Shown: in pieces, positions 22,001 to 31,777 of the stretch
Numbering within the stretch: position 1 is the stretch's first letter
How the letters are laid out: every line of letters begins with the position of its first letter
Source: Phlyctochytrium arcticum
Lineage: Eukaryota > Chytridiomycota > Chytridiomycetes > Chytridiales > Chytridiaceae
Reading direction: 5' to 3'
Assembly (NCBI GenBank): GCA_025602905.1
Contig: JAHLKI010000003.1
Location: forward strand, 806,001-870,000
DNA: 64,000 bases
Notes under the pieces: generated by a model
The model's input: only the letters and a program-made list of their open reading frames with translations
Databases searched by the model: none
Told to the model about the DNA's origin: nothing
Translations under genes and position numbers: made by a program

Positions 22001-22808
22001 CACCCAAGTGTGCCTCTTGAAAGTTCTGGTTCATATCTACTTCAGCGTATACCCGATTGTTGAGCTTGAAGAAGTGGAGAACTTTCAATGTTTGGTCGAG
22101 GGTCCCCCGGTACTCTTTTGCAATGCGTCGCTGGGCCTGTGGAGTGAAACTGCCCACTGTCGAGACAAATATGTCGCCGGTGCAACTGAGATCCCGTGGA
22201 AGGAGGAGCACCGGTGGTGCTGGGTCAGCGAGCATCGCATACGAGTGGCCTTTGAGATGGTTGAACGGGCCGGCGTGGAGCACACCAATGAAATGGGCGT
22301 TTTGGCATGGGGCGGCCATGCTGTAATCAACCATGGTGGCGTTTTCCCAAATGTCACGCGGAAGGTTTCCAACAAACAATCCGTTGGCAATGGCAAACCG
22401 GGGACGTGTGTTCGCAGGGCGTCGCAATGAGTTGTAACATGGATTGCAAAATTGTATGGACGGATTGTGGGTTCGATCTGTGGGGCTCTCAGAGAATCCT
22501 CCTCGCGCGAGCATCATTCCTGATAACTGCCCATCGATGTCGCTGCAGCCATACTCCAGTACCAGTCGAAGTGGCAGATCGCATGGGTCTGGAACTGATA
22601 GGCGTTGGCGCATTGCTGCAATTGGAACCTGCGCGGAACCCAATGGATATTTCCGGATATCTTTCCTGACATGTAGCGCACCGCAGATCGCACATATATC
22701 TTTCGCCATCTGTTCATCGGCCAGCGCTGAACGCGTCCGTTCGAACACCCTTTTCAACGTCTCCGACGGGATGGCTCTGAAAGGTGGGTTTTTCTCCAAT
22801 GCATGCAA
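18983..22808 (-). pseudogene. Helitron 1 Rep half (DUF6570-like, HUH, Y2)
   Basis: Start ATG 22808. The first ~200 residues match the DUF6570 pattern (CAICGALH..., FCNPCYNSLRRP, FAIANGLFVGNLP). The Helitron-like N domain follows around 21100-21600. A frame change near 21090 leads to YFDRMMDVKI and the HUH motif LHAHFLVWVH; the paired tyrosines appear in LYVMKYSFKA. A second frame change near 20155 leads to a ~450-residue linker with an acidic tract (VEEFEDGGWDGGVEEGENG) before the helicase frame. In Helitrons the HUH/Y2 nuclease nicks and joins single-stranded DNA for rolling-circle transposition. With two internal frameshifts this copy is not expected to work. Confidence 0.85.
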
Positions 22809-23690
22809 TTCTCCTTCGTGTATGATGTTGTGGCTTCACTTTGCTGACGCATGCGGCTCCTCGTTTCCGCCTCCCTCTGCCTGAGAGCTGGGTTCCTTTG
22901 CCGCCTTTGACGTTTCCGGATCGTGTTGCGCTCCTGCCTGAGGTTTGCAGGTGTGTATGTGTTGCCTGTAGCTGGCTGAACGGGGGATGCCGAGACGTGG
23001 CTTCTGTAAGTGCGATTTTTGTTATTACTCTGGTCGGTGATGCGTGACCTCTACTACTTACTTCACAATTGCGTTCTTTCTCTGACGCTCTGCTTGCTTG
23101 AACACTGCGCCTGGTGTCATGGACTTTGGCCGTTGCGTGGGTGATTTGGGAACCCGCTTCATCTCTGGACTTTGTTGTCAAATGCTGTTTTTTTTACTGC
23201 TTCTATGGGTTTTTTTACGGGAAATGTACCTTACAATCTTTTCAAATACTATGTTCATGTTCGAGTTTTTTTCACCATGCTTGATCCTTTCTATCGGCCG
23301 CTATGGTTTTTTCTTTTGCCTAAGATCCTGCGGGTAACATCCTTGACCGTTTCCTCGTCTTTCATCCCTAAGTATGGGCCGTACGCCGCACCGTTTTACA
23401 GTTAAGCTTAAATGCGGACCGCTTGTCCGTTTCTGCTTTGCCTGGAACGGCGCTTTCTCTGCGGTCATGGTCTTCATGCGTTTGGAGTTTAGCTGACTGC
23501 TCGACTGGTACTTGGACTGACATTCATGTTCGAGCTCTTTGTGCCATCTTTGTTACAAAACGGCCGCCGTACTTTTTTCTTTTGGCTGACGTGCCGCGGA
23601 TATATTGTTGACCGCTTTATCCTCTGCCTTGCCTTTCAGGGATTCTTCTGCCAGTCTCCAATTTTTTAGTTCCCTACTACTCTCAACATT
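22809..23690. other. Helitron 1 upstream region with degenerate copies of OB-fold ORF
   Basis: No intact gene. About 23413-23530 resembles the start of the 23691 ORF (shared blocks CTGGAACG/CCGGAACG, CATGGTCTTCAT and GGTACTTG at matching spacing) but lacks a long frame, so it looks like a decayed tandem duplicate roughly 270 bp upstream. The rest is pyrimidine-rich and probably includes the divergent promoters of the Helitron gene (minus) and the small ORF (plus). Confidence 0.35.
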
Positions 23691-23981
23691 ATGTCCGTGC
23701 CTGCTGCTGCCCGGAACGCGCCGTTCCCACACGCCATGGTCTTCATACGGGGTAAGATTACCTTACTCAATGATCGGTACTTGAACGTCACCTACACCTT
23801 CAAGGGTGCTCACGGGCCCCTCCAACGCTCTGTTACAGTTCGACGTGCGCCTGTCTGGGGTGAGCTTCAGGACTTTGTCTCATGTGGACAAATAATTGAC
23901 GTCTTCGGTACCCTTCACTCTTTGAAGGTGATTTGTGCCACCCACTTCTTCACCGCGACGGGAAAACAAATTCTACCTTGA
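23691..23981 (+). CDS. Small OB-fold-like protein (96 aa)
   Basis: ATG 23691 to TGA 23979-23981. Alternating hydrophobic strands fit a five-strand OB fold: VFIRGKITLLNDRYLNVTYT (strands 1-2), QRSVTVRR, WGELQDFVSCG, then QIIDVFGTLHSLKV. The pattern VxGxIxxx...GxIIxxxGxL is shared with residues ~80-165 of the 24970 ORF (VSVTGVIATTTEDTVKI ... GNVIQAVGELTTVKEFEV), so the two look paralogous. Small single-strand-binding-like proteins accompany many Helitrons (RPA-like in plants and animals), so a ssDNA-binding accessory role is plausible, but this rests on pattern and position only. It is transcribed divergently from the Helitron gene. Confidence 0.5.
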   Translation: MSVPAAARNAPFPHAMVFIRGKITLLNDRYLNVTYTFKGAHGPLQRSVTVRRAPVWGELQDFVSCGQIIDVFGTLHSLKVICATHFFTATGKQILP

Positions 23982-24207
23982 TATTCCTGCCGTCTGTTCT
24001 TGGACAATTGACACATGTGTCTGTCTGTCTTCTTGAGTGCGCCCCTATCGGGTTGCTTACTGTATATATCTTTGTCGTTTTTGGTTCACATTACTATGCA
24101 TGTTATTTGTTGTTATTGAGAACATTGCTGCGTGACGCTTCTGCTGTAAAGTACTAGTAAACCATGTATGAATTGTCCGTTCTCAAAGCGTGTCCGGTTG
24201 GCGCAAG

Positions 24208-24594
24208 GTTGGCGTGTGATTTTTCGGTCTGAAACTCGTGCACCGTCAGCCGGAAACAACGTTGGGCGGACTTCCTTCGTACCTATTACTAAGAACTGTG
24301 CAACATGTAGCTGCTTCAATCTCCGTATGAGACGCGTGCCCCAGTGGCCGTAAGTTGGCGTGTGAATTTTTGCTCCTCAGAACGCGTGGCCCTGTGGCCT
24401 GAAACAAGGTTGCGCAGACTTCTTTCCTAACTACTCCGCGACAGATGTTTCCTTCTATCGCCGTATGAGACCCGAATGCAAATTTCTCCTCTAAACGCGT
24501 CCACAAACTTGGATGCGCACACTTCTTTACTTTGTATTTCGCGACAAACCTTTCCTTCTCATCACCGTATCAGACGCGTCCCGCTACCGCAAGT
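24208..24594. repeat. Three diverged ~120-145-bp tandem repeats
   Basis: Units start near 24208, 24354 and 24471. Shared blocks include GTTGGCGTGTGA (first two), CGCAsACTTCTTT (last two), CGTATGAGAC or CGTATCAGAC, and CCTTCT. Identity is moderate, so the array is old. It lies between the two OB-fold-like genes. The remaining DNA from 23982 to 24969 shows no gene. Confidence 0.55.
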
Positions 24595-24969
24595 TATCTG
24601 ACCTACAATAGAACACGCTTCGCGCAGTCATGCGCGCGCGACCACTTCAACGCTTCCTATTATTCTACATGGGTTTTCGCTCAACTAACTTGAGCTTTCT
24701 GAGGCGGTATTTCGACCTTTGCACTGTTGCTATCGCAAACACCATGACCGCAACTGCCACACATTAAGGCTGAGGGGGAAACTTTCCATTGGTACTTTCC
24801 TTCGAAAGAGACCATAACTTCAACTGCCGTGAAAGGTGAGGCCTGGTTCTCGGTCTATTGACACCCCAATCCGCTTTGGAGTAGATAAGCTGGCCTCTTG
24901 TGATGTCCCTCTTATTCTCTACTGACTCTGCCTTCACTTCCACCATCCCCAGTCTTTTCGCTTCCTACA

Positions 24970-25830
24970 ATGTTCCTCATCACCAGCGTCATGCGAGTCC
25001 TCTCCATCTGGTCCCAAACTGACAACAACTTCACTGTGATTCTGGCATTTCCCACCCTCGACGACGTTATTGAGCTGGAGGCGACCATGTGGAAAAAGGA
25101 GGGCAGGATTGCCACGCCCGAGATAGATCTCGACTACTTCTGTGTAGCTGGCACACAGGATCCTCTGGAGGACAAACTACAAGTTTTCACTTTCCACCAC
25201 TTGCCTCTTCCGGAAGAGCATCTGCCCGCCCCTGCCCAGGTGTCGGTTACGGGTGTCATTGCCACGACTACCGAGGACACCGTCAAAATCCTTTATCGCA
25301 TCTACGCAGCTAATGTGGAGTCGTGGCGCCCTGTTTTAGGACACCAAACCGGGGGCTGGAAACTACGTCAAAAGGTGCTGACCTCCGGCAATGTCATCCA
25401 AGCGGTTGGTGAACTTACGACAGTGAAGGAGTTTGAGGTTGCCAACTTCTACCTCACTGGGGCGTCCACAAAAGTGCCGGGGATCATGACCACCCAACAA
25501 TCTCCGAAACGTGCCGCTATATGGGGCCGTAAACGACAAACTACTTCGGCAGATAACCAGGGTGATAGGGGGTTCCTCAGCCCGACCCCTTCGTCCTCCG
25601 ATGTGCCTAAGAGTCCTACTCCCGAAAGTGCCGCGGTTCCCGTCAAGCGAGTTTCCCCCAAGCGTAAGCCCCTTATCGCACACTCTATCGTTGACTCCCC
25701 CAAAGCGACTCCCAAGAAAAGGGGCCGCCCTCGCAAGATCCAGCCTGTTCTCCCGGTCGAGCCCATTCCGATCTCCGTCCACGACGATGCAGGCGACGCG
25801 ACAGAGTCCGATCAAGACTCCGCTTCATAA
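24970..25830 (+). CDS. OB-fold-like protein with C-terminal AT-hook (286 aa)
   Basis: ATG 24970 to TAA 25828-25830, with no interruption. The N-terminal ~75 residues (VLSIWSQTDNNFTVILAF, ELEATMWKKEGRI) may be a divergent first OB-like domain. Residues ~80-165 are the OB-like domain shared with the 96-aa neighbour. The C-terminal 110 residues are Ser/Pro/Lys-rich and disordered, with the AT-hook core KKRGRPRKI near residue 255 and an acidic end. An AT-hook plus OB-like architecture suggests a DNA-binding protein acting in the nucleus. It is intact, while the neighbouring Helitron gene is not. Confidence 0.55.
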   Translation: MFLITSVMRVLSIWSQTDNNFTVILAFPTLDDVIELEATMWKKEGRIATPEIDLDYFCVAGTQDPLEDKLQVFTFHHLPLPEEHLPAPAQVSVTGVIATTTEDTVKILYRIYAANVESWRPVLGHQTGGWKLRQKVLTSGNVIQAVGELTTVKEFEVANFYLTGASTKVPGIMTTQQSPKRAAIWGRKRQTTSADNQGDRGFLSPTPSSSDVPKSPTPESAAVPVKRVSPKRKPLIAHSIVDSPKATPKKRGRPRKIQPVLPVEPIPISVHDDAGDATESDQDSAS

Positions 25831-25982
25831 GATGGCGACGACTACAACGTGCGCCGTGAACGTCTTCGTAACCGCTACTATTCTTAATTCCTTTCATGTG
25901 TCCATGTCTCTTATTTTTGTTTGTTTGTAAAGTTTTTTCTCATATATATTGGCTGTTTTTTGAACATTCCTTTGTCCATTGA

Positions 25983-26574
25983 TTGATTCTTGATTTTTTA
26001 CATACCAGAGCTAATCCCCGCATCGGCGCAACCGGGGTACTTGTGCTGGAGAACGCCATCACAAGACAACAATCCAAAAACAAAACTTTTTGTGTCACTG
26101 TCGATCCAAAGATTTGCAAAAGCTGGAATAATTTCAAAGGGAATATGATGAAGAAAGTTATTGGGGATTGCCGCAAAGAACCATTGCATATATTTGCCAT
26201 GGCGATTTTTGGAGTTCCAGCAAGGTCAGTCACGGAAAGCCATCTCTGGCATGGCACGCTTTTTTATCACTTCCGTCTGCGCTACAACAAAGCGGAGGCA
26301 GAGCAAGATCGGCAGAAGGCAGACTGGATCTTGCAAGGCGGGGATCCCAAGAAGAACCTATACACGGAGAACAGTCAATCGTTCTGGACCTACTTTGACA
26401 ATGAACTTGAGACGTTCAGCAAGCTACCTGATGAGGGTTTGCATGATATCAAGGATATCAAGGATGAGGACATTTGGGAGTTCACCGACAGCCAGGACAA
26501 CAATGGTGTCACGCAGGATGATCCCAACCGTGGTGGTGCTGCCGGTGGTACGGGTGGTACGGGTGATGCTGGGC
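25983..26574 (+). CDS. Unrecognised ORF truncated by the DIRS insertion
   Basis: An open frame of ~195 codons enters from a possible splice acceptor (TACATACCAG, about 26000-26009) and is cut at 26575 by the DIRS terminus after a GGTGGTGDAG repeat. It contains TFCVTVDPKICKSWNNF, HLWHGTLFYHFRLRYNKAEA, NSQSFWTYFDNELETF and a DIKDIKDED duplication. No family recognised. It could be host sequence or the C-terminal part of another element. No upstream start is evident, and 25831-25990 is AT-rich spacer. Confidence 0.4.
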
Positions 26575-26656
26575 ATTATACTACGTTAAACGATGGTCTC
26601 ACTAGCTTGGTGGCAGTCACATGACACCCTCACGTGGTTCTTTAAAGAAAGATGAA
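26575..26656 (+). repeat. DIRS left inverted terminal repeat
   Basis: Outer part 26575-26606 is matched by the internal complementary region; inner part 26601-26656 is matched by the right terminus. The gag ATG (26621) lies inside it. Confidence 0.85.
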
Positions 26657-27619
26657 GAATATTCCCCACTGGCAAAACATACCACCCCCCCCGGTACCAT
26701 TGACGGTACTTTCAAGGTCCTGAAACAAAAATCGATCGACCAAGCAACAAAGCCTTTACCACGGTACTCAAGTTACTCAACAATGAGTAATGAAGGGCAC
26801 TCCACGTCTGTGACACTCGAATTACAGCCCGCCGAAACGCCCCTTGCATCTATGGGCACGGAAGAACTTCAAGCCTTGAAGATCACCATGGAGAAAGAAA
26901 TCTTAATCGCCAAAGTAACCCGCCTGAGAGGCGCCGTAAAGGATACAAAGGCCGCCACTCGAGCCTCGCGAGGAGCCCAATGGTCTTTGGATTCCGACAA
27001 AGACGACGAAGAGGACGATATAAATGACAATACTCGATTGGAAATGGACAACACCAACATTCTCGACGAGGTGCCGTTAGAGCTGAAAGACAATCGGGAT
27101 GTCGATAGTCCCAACCTCCTTCCATTCCCCGTTTCCCTGCGCCAATGGAGTCCAGATGGAACGTTGAATGTTGTCCTGTCCAAGTCCACCCGACATCCCT
27201 TTATAAACCGAGCCCCCGGGTTTAAGGGGTTGAGCCGCAAACTAACTCTCGAATTACCCGAGATTGTTTCACAGAAGCTCGCTGAGAAGAAGCCAAAGAT
27301 TGGCCAACGGATCCAGCAAGCCCGCAACTATGCCCAAGAAAGATCTGAGGCGCTGCTTGCTGCGTTGCAGCATTTGGCCGTATCCGTTACCGCCATCAAA
27401 GAAGCCGACCTGCCGTTAGAGCAGAAAAAGAAGTTTTTGGCGCCTCTTTACGCCCTTTACATCATCCAAGCCGACAATAGCCATCACATCTTGGATTCCT
27501 ACCGCAGAAAAGTCCTGGTGGGCTTGGACATGGAGGAGCTGAATACAAACGACGTTTTTGGTGATTTAAGATACAAGGGCGATGCCAAGAAGACGAAGGT
27601 CTTCGACGAGGAAGAGTGA
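26621..27619 (+). CDS. DIRS gag-like ORF
   Basis: 332 codons without interruption. The N-terminal third is polar. A predicted coiled coil (about residues 85-115, EELQALKITMEKEILIAKV) is followed by an acidic stretch (DKDDEEDDIND). The C-terminal half is helical (QQARNYAQERSEALLAALQH, KKKFLAPLYALYIIQ). There is no zinc knuckle. Position first in the element and overlap of its stop with the next ORF (27616) fit the DIRS gag. Confidence 0.65.
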   Translation: MTPSRGSLKKDEEYSPLAKHTTPPGTIDGTFKVLKQKSIDQATKPLPRYSSYSTMSNEGHSTSVTLELQPAETPLASMGTEELQALKITMEKEILIAKVTRLRGAVKDTKAATRASRGAQWSLDSDKDDEEDDINDNTRLEMDNTNILDEVPLELKDNRDVDSPNLLPFPVSLRQWSPDGTLNVVLSKSTRHPFINRAPGFKGLSRKLTLELPEIVSQKLAEKKPKIGQRIQQARNYAQERSEALLAALQHLAVSVTAIKEADLPLEQKKKFLAPLYALYIIQADNSHHILDSYRRKVLVGLDMEELNTNDVFGDLRYKGDAKKTKVFDEEE

Positions 27620-30234
27620 ATGGGCGTAACTCGATGCGCATCCAAGTTGGTGAGGACTTCAAAACGGTGCAAGATCGCACCAGCAAGAAGGCAGCGCCAC
27701 CGAAACGGAATGTGCCCTTTTCGTCCCGCGGAAGAGGGGGAAGTGGCTCCTCCTCCACAAAAAAGGCGGCAAAATCAAGACATTCCGTCCCTGCCCAACA
27801 TTTCTTCGACCGTAGTACCAGACATTTCGTCGCATTGTATTATTAACAAAGATGATTCTTCTCTTTATTTGCCTCCCACTGTTGTGTTTTGAAAGTTACC
27901 TGAAAACGAACCTCTTACTCTTTCTTCTTTACATGTAAGCCCATTTTGGGCAAGTGCTGTCCGGCACATCCTTTTTTATGGCCTGCCTCTCTGGGGGGCC
28001 CGTATTCATTTCGAAACTCCACAGCAGCTTCTTCAGCGTCTGTTGGACACACCAGTCCCTTGGGGCTTACCCGAATCGGTCTACAAAACTTGGTTCCCCC
28101 ACCCAAGACCGACATTGTCAGTCGTGGGTTGTTTCTCAATTTTCAGCAAGGAATGGGAACGCCTTTGTCCAGACTCCACAACGATTCTTTTGATCGTGCG
28201 TGACGGGAACAGTCCCAATGCGGAGAGTGCTCCAGACGCAAACTGGACGCAGGACTAAGGGTGGATTCAGTATCCACTCACAGAACCCCGGCTAGTGGAA
28301 TTCCTGCACGAGACGGAAAGAAAATGTACAGAACTAGGAGTTCTAGTTCCGGCTCAGGAGCACTACTACCCCTCGCGGAATCTCGGCGGACGGGGAGCTC
28401 CGAGTCCACATGTGTTCATCCATCCAACCTTTGTGGTGGAACACCCTAAGTTATGCCCCATCGGCAATCTTCGGTCGACAAACAGTCGACTGTCTCAAAT
28501 TCATTTCAAAATGGAGACTTGGGCGGACCTCATGGTCCTGCATACATCGCCGCGACCGATGGTGGAGATGTTCGGCAGGATTTACTCGCCGACTGCAATG
28601 CTGTTCGGCCTGAACAGCACGCCCCGGATATGGACAAACGTCATGAAAGTACCAATTGCGACTCTCCGCATGAACGGTGTCGTGATCTTTGATGATATCG
28701 ACGACCTCTTGGTCCTGGGAAAGACTCGAGAAGAGTGCGCAAACAGCACAATGTTGACAATTATCTTATTGCAACGCTTGGGATTCATTATAAATGGAAG
28801 AAGTCGTGTCTTTCACCAGTGCAACGCTTGGTGCACCTCGGGTTGATCATAGATTTCAATCTCCAGCGGTTGGAGGTAACGCCGGAGAAACTTCAGAAAC
28901 TGAAGAACCGTCTGAGCGAATTGCGTCGCCAGCGGTGGATGTCAATCCACCAAGTAGCAAGTCTACTTTTTTATGTACACTCCTTGACACTAGCGTTGGT
29001 CAATGCACGAATATTCACGAGAAAACTTCAGTTAGCTTACCGATCCGCATTGGCTTCGAACAACCATCACTTCAACCCCACGATACGGGTTCCAGTTTCA
29101 CCAGAAATCAAGGAAGAGATCGGATATTTATTGAACCATTTGAAGGAGTGGAACGGCGAACCATATCTCCCTTAACCTCACGACCGGGAAATGTTTACGG
29201 ACGCGAGCGACATGGGGTGGGGAGCCAATATGCAGGTGAATGGCCACTTACTTCGGATGTGTCGTCCCTGGCAAGCAGAGGACTTCCTCGAAATTTATTC
29301 GGGGAAGAAACTGCACGAGATCAGCAGAGCCAAACCATTGACTTCAGTGGTTTCCATCAACGTTCTGGAGGGCCTAGCAGTTTTGCTAGCCTTGCGAGAG
29401 TTCACTCGCATCCACGGACCGACTTTTTGCGCGGGCGTGGACTCGCTGCTTATTCGCTCGGACAACATCACAACGACTGTGTACTTGACGAAGCAGGGAG
29501 GTTCCAAAGTGGCGGCTTTGAACACCATGGTTCAGTTGATTTTCAAATTCCTCCAAGATCATTCGATTACAACACTTCGAGCGGAACACATTGCGGGTGT
29601 GGACAACGAGATTGCGGATGCGGACTCCAGATTCTTCACCAACGAACGCTCGATCAACCCAAAGCTCGAATACCAACTCAATCCGAAGTTGTTTCGACAA
29701 GTCAATCAGAGATACGGACCTCACACAATCGACTGTATGGCTTCAGCAGTGAACAGCCAGTTTCCCAGGTTCTATCGCTCTTGCGGAACCGATGCATTTC
29801 AGTTACCCTGGAGGGACGAAAACGCGTGGGTCAACCCCCCTTGGTTCCTTCTGCCAAGGATTCTTGCGAGAGCTCACACACAAAAAGCAACTCTGTCGGT
29901 GGTAGCGCCAATCTGGCCAACCCAATTGTGGTACGCCCTCCTGGTGGAAATGCTGATCGACTTCCCGATCAGACTCCCGGAGCACCAAAAGACATTCCTG
30001 GAAATGGAAACCCCAGAGACAACACCGACCCCGCGGAAGGCGGCGGCGGTTTGGCGAATCTCAGGAAACGCTTCCAAGACCGCGGCCTTTCAGCGGCAGT
30101 TACTGACGTTATCCTGCAATACGGCTACAGGGAAGCGACTCGCGCTTCCTGTAAGCAACCATGGAACAGACGGCTTTGCTGGTGTGAACAACGGAAATTT
30201 GATCCCTTGGAACACAATGTTGGTTGGGTTCTAA
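27616..30234 (+). pseudogene. DIRS reverse transcriptase-RNase H
   Basis: The N-terminal part (27616-28290) is in broken frames. RT fingers and palm are at 28295-28846: GRIYSPTAMLFGLNSTPRIW and FDDIDDLLVLG, where YIDD is usual. A frameshift near 28780 leads to PVQRLVHLGLIIDFNLQRLE and MSIHQVASLLFYVHSLTLAL. An in-frame TAA at 29173-29175 falls just before RNase H, which starts FTDASDMGWGANMQ and continues INVLEGLAVLLALREF and HIAGVDNEIADADSR. The remaining ~130 codons to 30234 are the conserved C-terminal DIRS region (GPHTIDCMAS, VNPPWFLLPRIL). At least one frameshift and one stop inactivate it. Confidence 0.85.
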
Positions 30235-31135
30235 ATTATTTACAAGAACTTTGCAACTTCGACTTTTCAGCCTCGCAGGTAGCAAAGCATTGCAGCGCTA
30301 TCTCTTCTCTTTGGGGACCTTTACCGGAATACCAGCATGCATGGCTGGGCAAAATCGACCTTATGACTCGATACATCAATGCTATTCATACCGAAGATGC
30401 GAACATGGCATTGGAGGCTGATGCCGACAATGGCAATTCCACTACCGGAGCGCCCTCCGTGATTTTATTGGAGGACAACATCATTGCCACAATTATCAAC
30501 AAAACTTCGTCAACTTTGACACTCCGGCAATTAGCTGGAAAGTTTTGTGTATTGCTGATCCTTGGATCAAACCGTCGCCCATCATGCCTGACGTGCACAC
30601 TTCGTGCAAACGTTACTTGGACTGACACTGAAATGTGCGCAGAAGTGATATGTCCAAAGGAATCTAAGAAATCCGCAAAGAAAACTCGCAACCACGTTTG
30701 CGAGCAACTTTCCGATCATGTACAGTAGCAGCAGACGTCTTTCGCGTTTATAAGGATTACCTCGAGAAGCCTGCTCACCTCAACCGACCTACCATACTTA
30801 CACAGTGTAATAAGGGATTGGCGCCTAAACTGGCAACCGTCCGGCATTGGATTCTCACCTTTATGAGATTCCTTGGGTATGAGGATCGGATTACACCGTA
30901 CATGCTCATTAAAAGCAGAGCTACAGCAGAATTGTGCGGTCAGGGTGATGCAGAAGTCATCGCTAAAAATCGTTGGGACTCAGCAACTACCATGCTGAAA
31001 TACTACGATCTTTGTGGTAAAGAAGTCCGTCTTGTATGTCCCACAGGTGTTGAACTACCGGAAATCCCTTCTGGTTTTGCGGCTCCATTTCCGTCAAGCT
31101 ACAGTAGTTCAGTATTTGTCTGTCTAGTTAGCTAG
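29980..31135 (+). pseudogene. DIRS tyrosine recombinase
   Basis: It overlaps the RT ORF in another frame. From about 29990 it reads LRKRFQDRGLSAAVTDVIL, WNRRLCWCEQRKFDP and the SAM-like domain VAKHCSAISSLWG. The catalytic domain starts at LRQLAGKFCVLLILGSNRRP (first Arg region). A frame change between about 30640 and 30700 leads to YKDYLEKPAHLN and the second catalytic block KSRATAELC...AKNRWDSATTMLKYYDL (Arg, then Trp/His-type position, then Tyr). In DIRS elements this enzyme integrates circular DNA in place of an integrase. Its stop lies inside the internal complementary region. Confidence 0.8.
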
Positions 31136-31240
31136 TGAGACCATCGTTATACGTAGTATAATTTCGGTTCTCCGAGGCCTTCGGCCGTCAGCGAACCTGC
31201 ATTGTACAAGTATATCTAAGATGGTCGAACTAGCTTGGTG
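31131..31240. repeat. DIRS internal complementary region
   Basis: 31131-31162 is the inverse of the element's outer left end; 31213-31240 is the inverse of its outer right end. The 50 bp between contains a small GC hairpin (GGCCTTCGGCC). It is thought to template end-joining into a circular DNA intermediate. Confidence 0.85.
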
Positions 31241-31388
31241 CCCCCCGCCCACCCGTTCACTCGGACGAGATGGAAACGTAGAATGTGCATTTCGCACGAC
31301 CCAAATCTTATGCCAACATTGCTGTTCTGATAGCTTGAAGCAATGTTGCAGGGTCACAATGTAGAGCATTTCATGCCATTGACTACTG

Positions 31389-31405
31389 CAGGGTTCGACT
31401 CCCTG
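31389..31405 (+). other. tRNA T-arm-like hairpin with exact Pol III B box
   Basis: CAGGG-TTCGACT-CCCTG forms a perfect 5-bp T stem with a 7-nt loop, and 31392-31402 (GGTTCGACTCC) fits the B-box consensus exactly. No acceptor partner for the following TCAGGTG lies upstream, so it is not an intact tRNA. It may be a tRNA-derived fragment or SINE piece in the DIRS 3' region. Confidence 0.35.
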
Positions 31406-31519
31406 TCAGGTGAACGCGTACAGGACGCCTGTAGTTCAATGTCCGCCTTCCTGCGGCATGCCTTTTACGTGGAGGTGTGGTATGTTTTGCCAGTGGGGAG
31501 AAATCTTCTGAAAGAAAAT

Positions 31520-31591
31520 TTCATCTTTCTTTAAAAAACCACGTGAGGGTGTCATGTGACTGCCACCAAGCTAGTTCGACCATCTTAGATA
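31520..31591 (-). repeat. DIRS right inverted terminal repeat
   Basis: Inner part 31520-31575 is the inverse of 26601-26656; outer part 31564-31591 is matched in the internal complementary region. Just beyond it, 31595-31608 forms a perfect 6-bp hairpin (GAGGGT/ACCCTC). Confidence 0.85.
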
Positions 31592-31777
31592 CGAGAGGGT
31601 AAACCCTCGCTTTGCTCGGGTATAATGTAGCATTCTATGCATGTAGGGGGCATTTTCCTTGGGAAATTTGATACAGAATTGCCAGCAGACTAAAAGAAAA
31701 TGGGTGTCACAAGTTGGAACTTCTAGGAAGGAGTTGGAAATTAAATAAAAATAAAAATATCTGAAACAGGAAGTGTG

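Larger units (their letters stand above)
26575..31591 (+). mobile_element. DIRS-like tyrosine-recombinase retrotransposon
   Basis: A ~5.0-kb element bounded by inverted termini, with gag, RT/RNase H and tyrosine recombinase in order and no LTR or integrase. Terminal structure: 26601-26656 is the inverted repeat of 31520-31575 (56 bp, one mismatch). The outermost left 32 bp (26575-26606) reappear inverted at 31131-31162 with about two mismatches. The outermost right 28 bp (31564-31591) reappear inverted at 31213-31240 exactly. Terminal repeats plus an internal complementary region containing both outer ends is the DIRS signature. The genes carry a frameshift and a stop. It interrupts the 25983 ORF. 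Confidence 0.9.

Noticed and set aside
22841..23611. Short plus-strand ORFs upstream of the OB-like gene as real genes
   Set aside because: Low-complexity, pyrimidine-driven frames without motifs; part of the region is better explained as a decayed duplicate of the 23691 gene.
28794..30728. Longest plus-strand ORF of the window (644 codons) as one protein
   Set aside because: Its first two-thirds overlap the RT-RNase H frame and read as out-of-frame shadow; only the part after about 29980 matches a tyrosine recombinase.
31320..31412. Complete tRNA gene around the T-arm-like hairpin
   Set aside because: No 5' acceptor strand pairing with TCAGGTG and no credible D and anticodon arms.
31595..31608. 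Perfect GAGGGT/ACCCTC hairpin as a Helitron 3' end
   Set aside because: The bases after it on the minus strand give CTAAG, not CTRR followed by T, and the site directly abuts the DIRS terminus.
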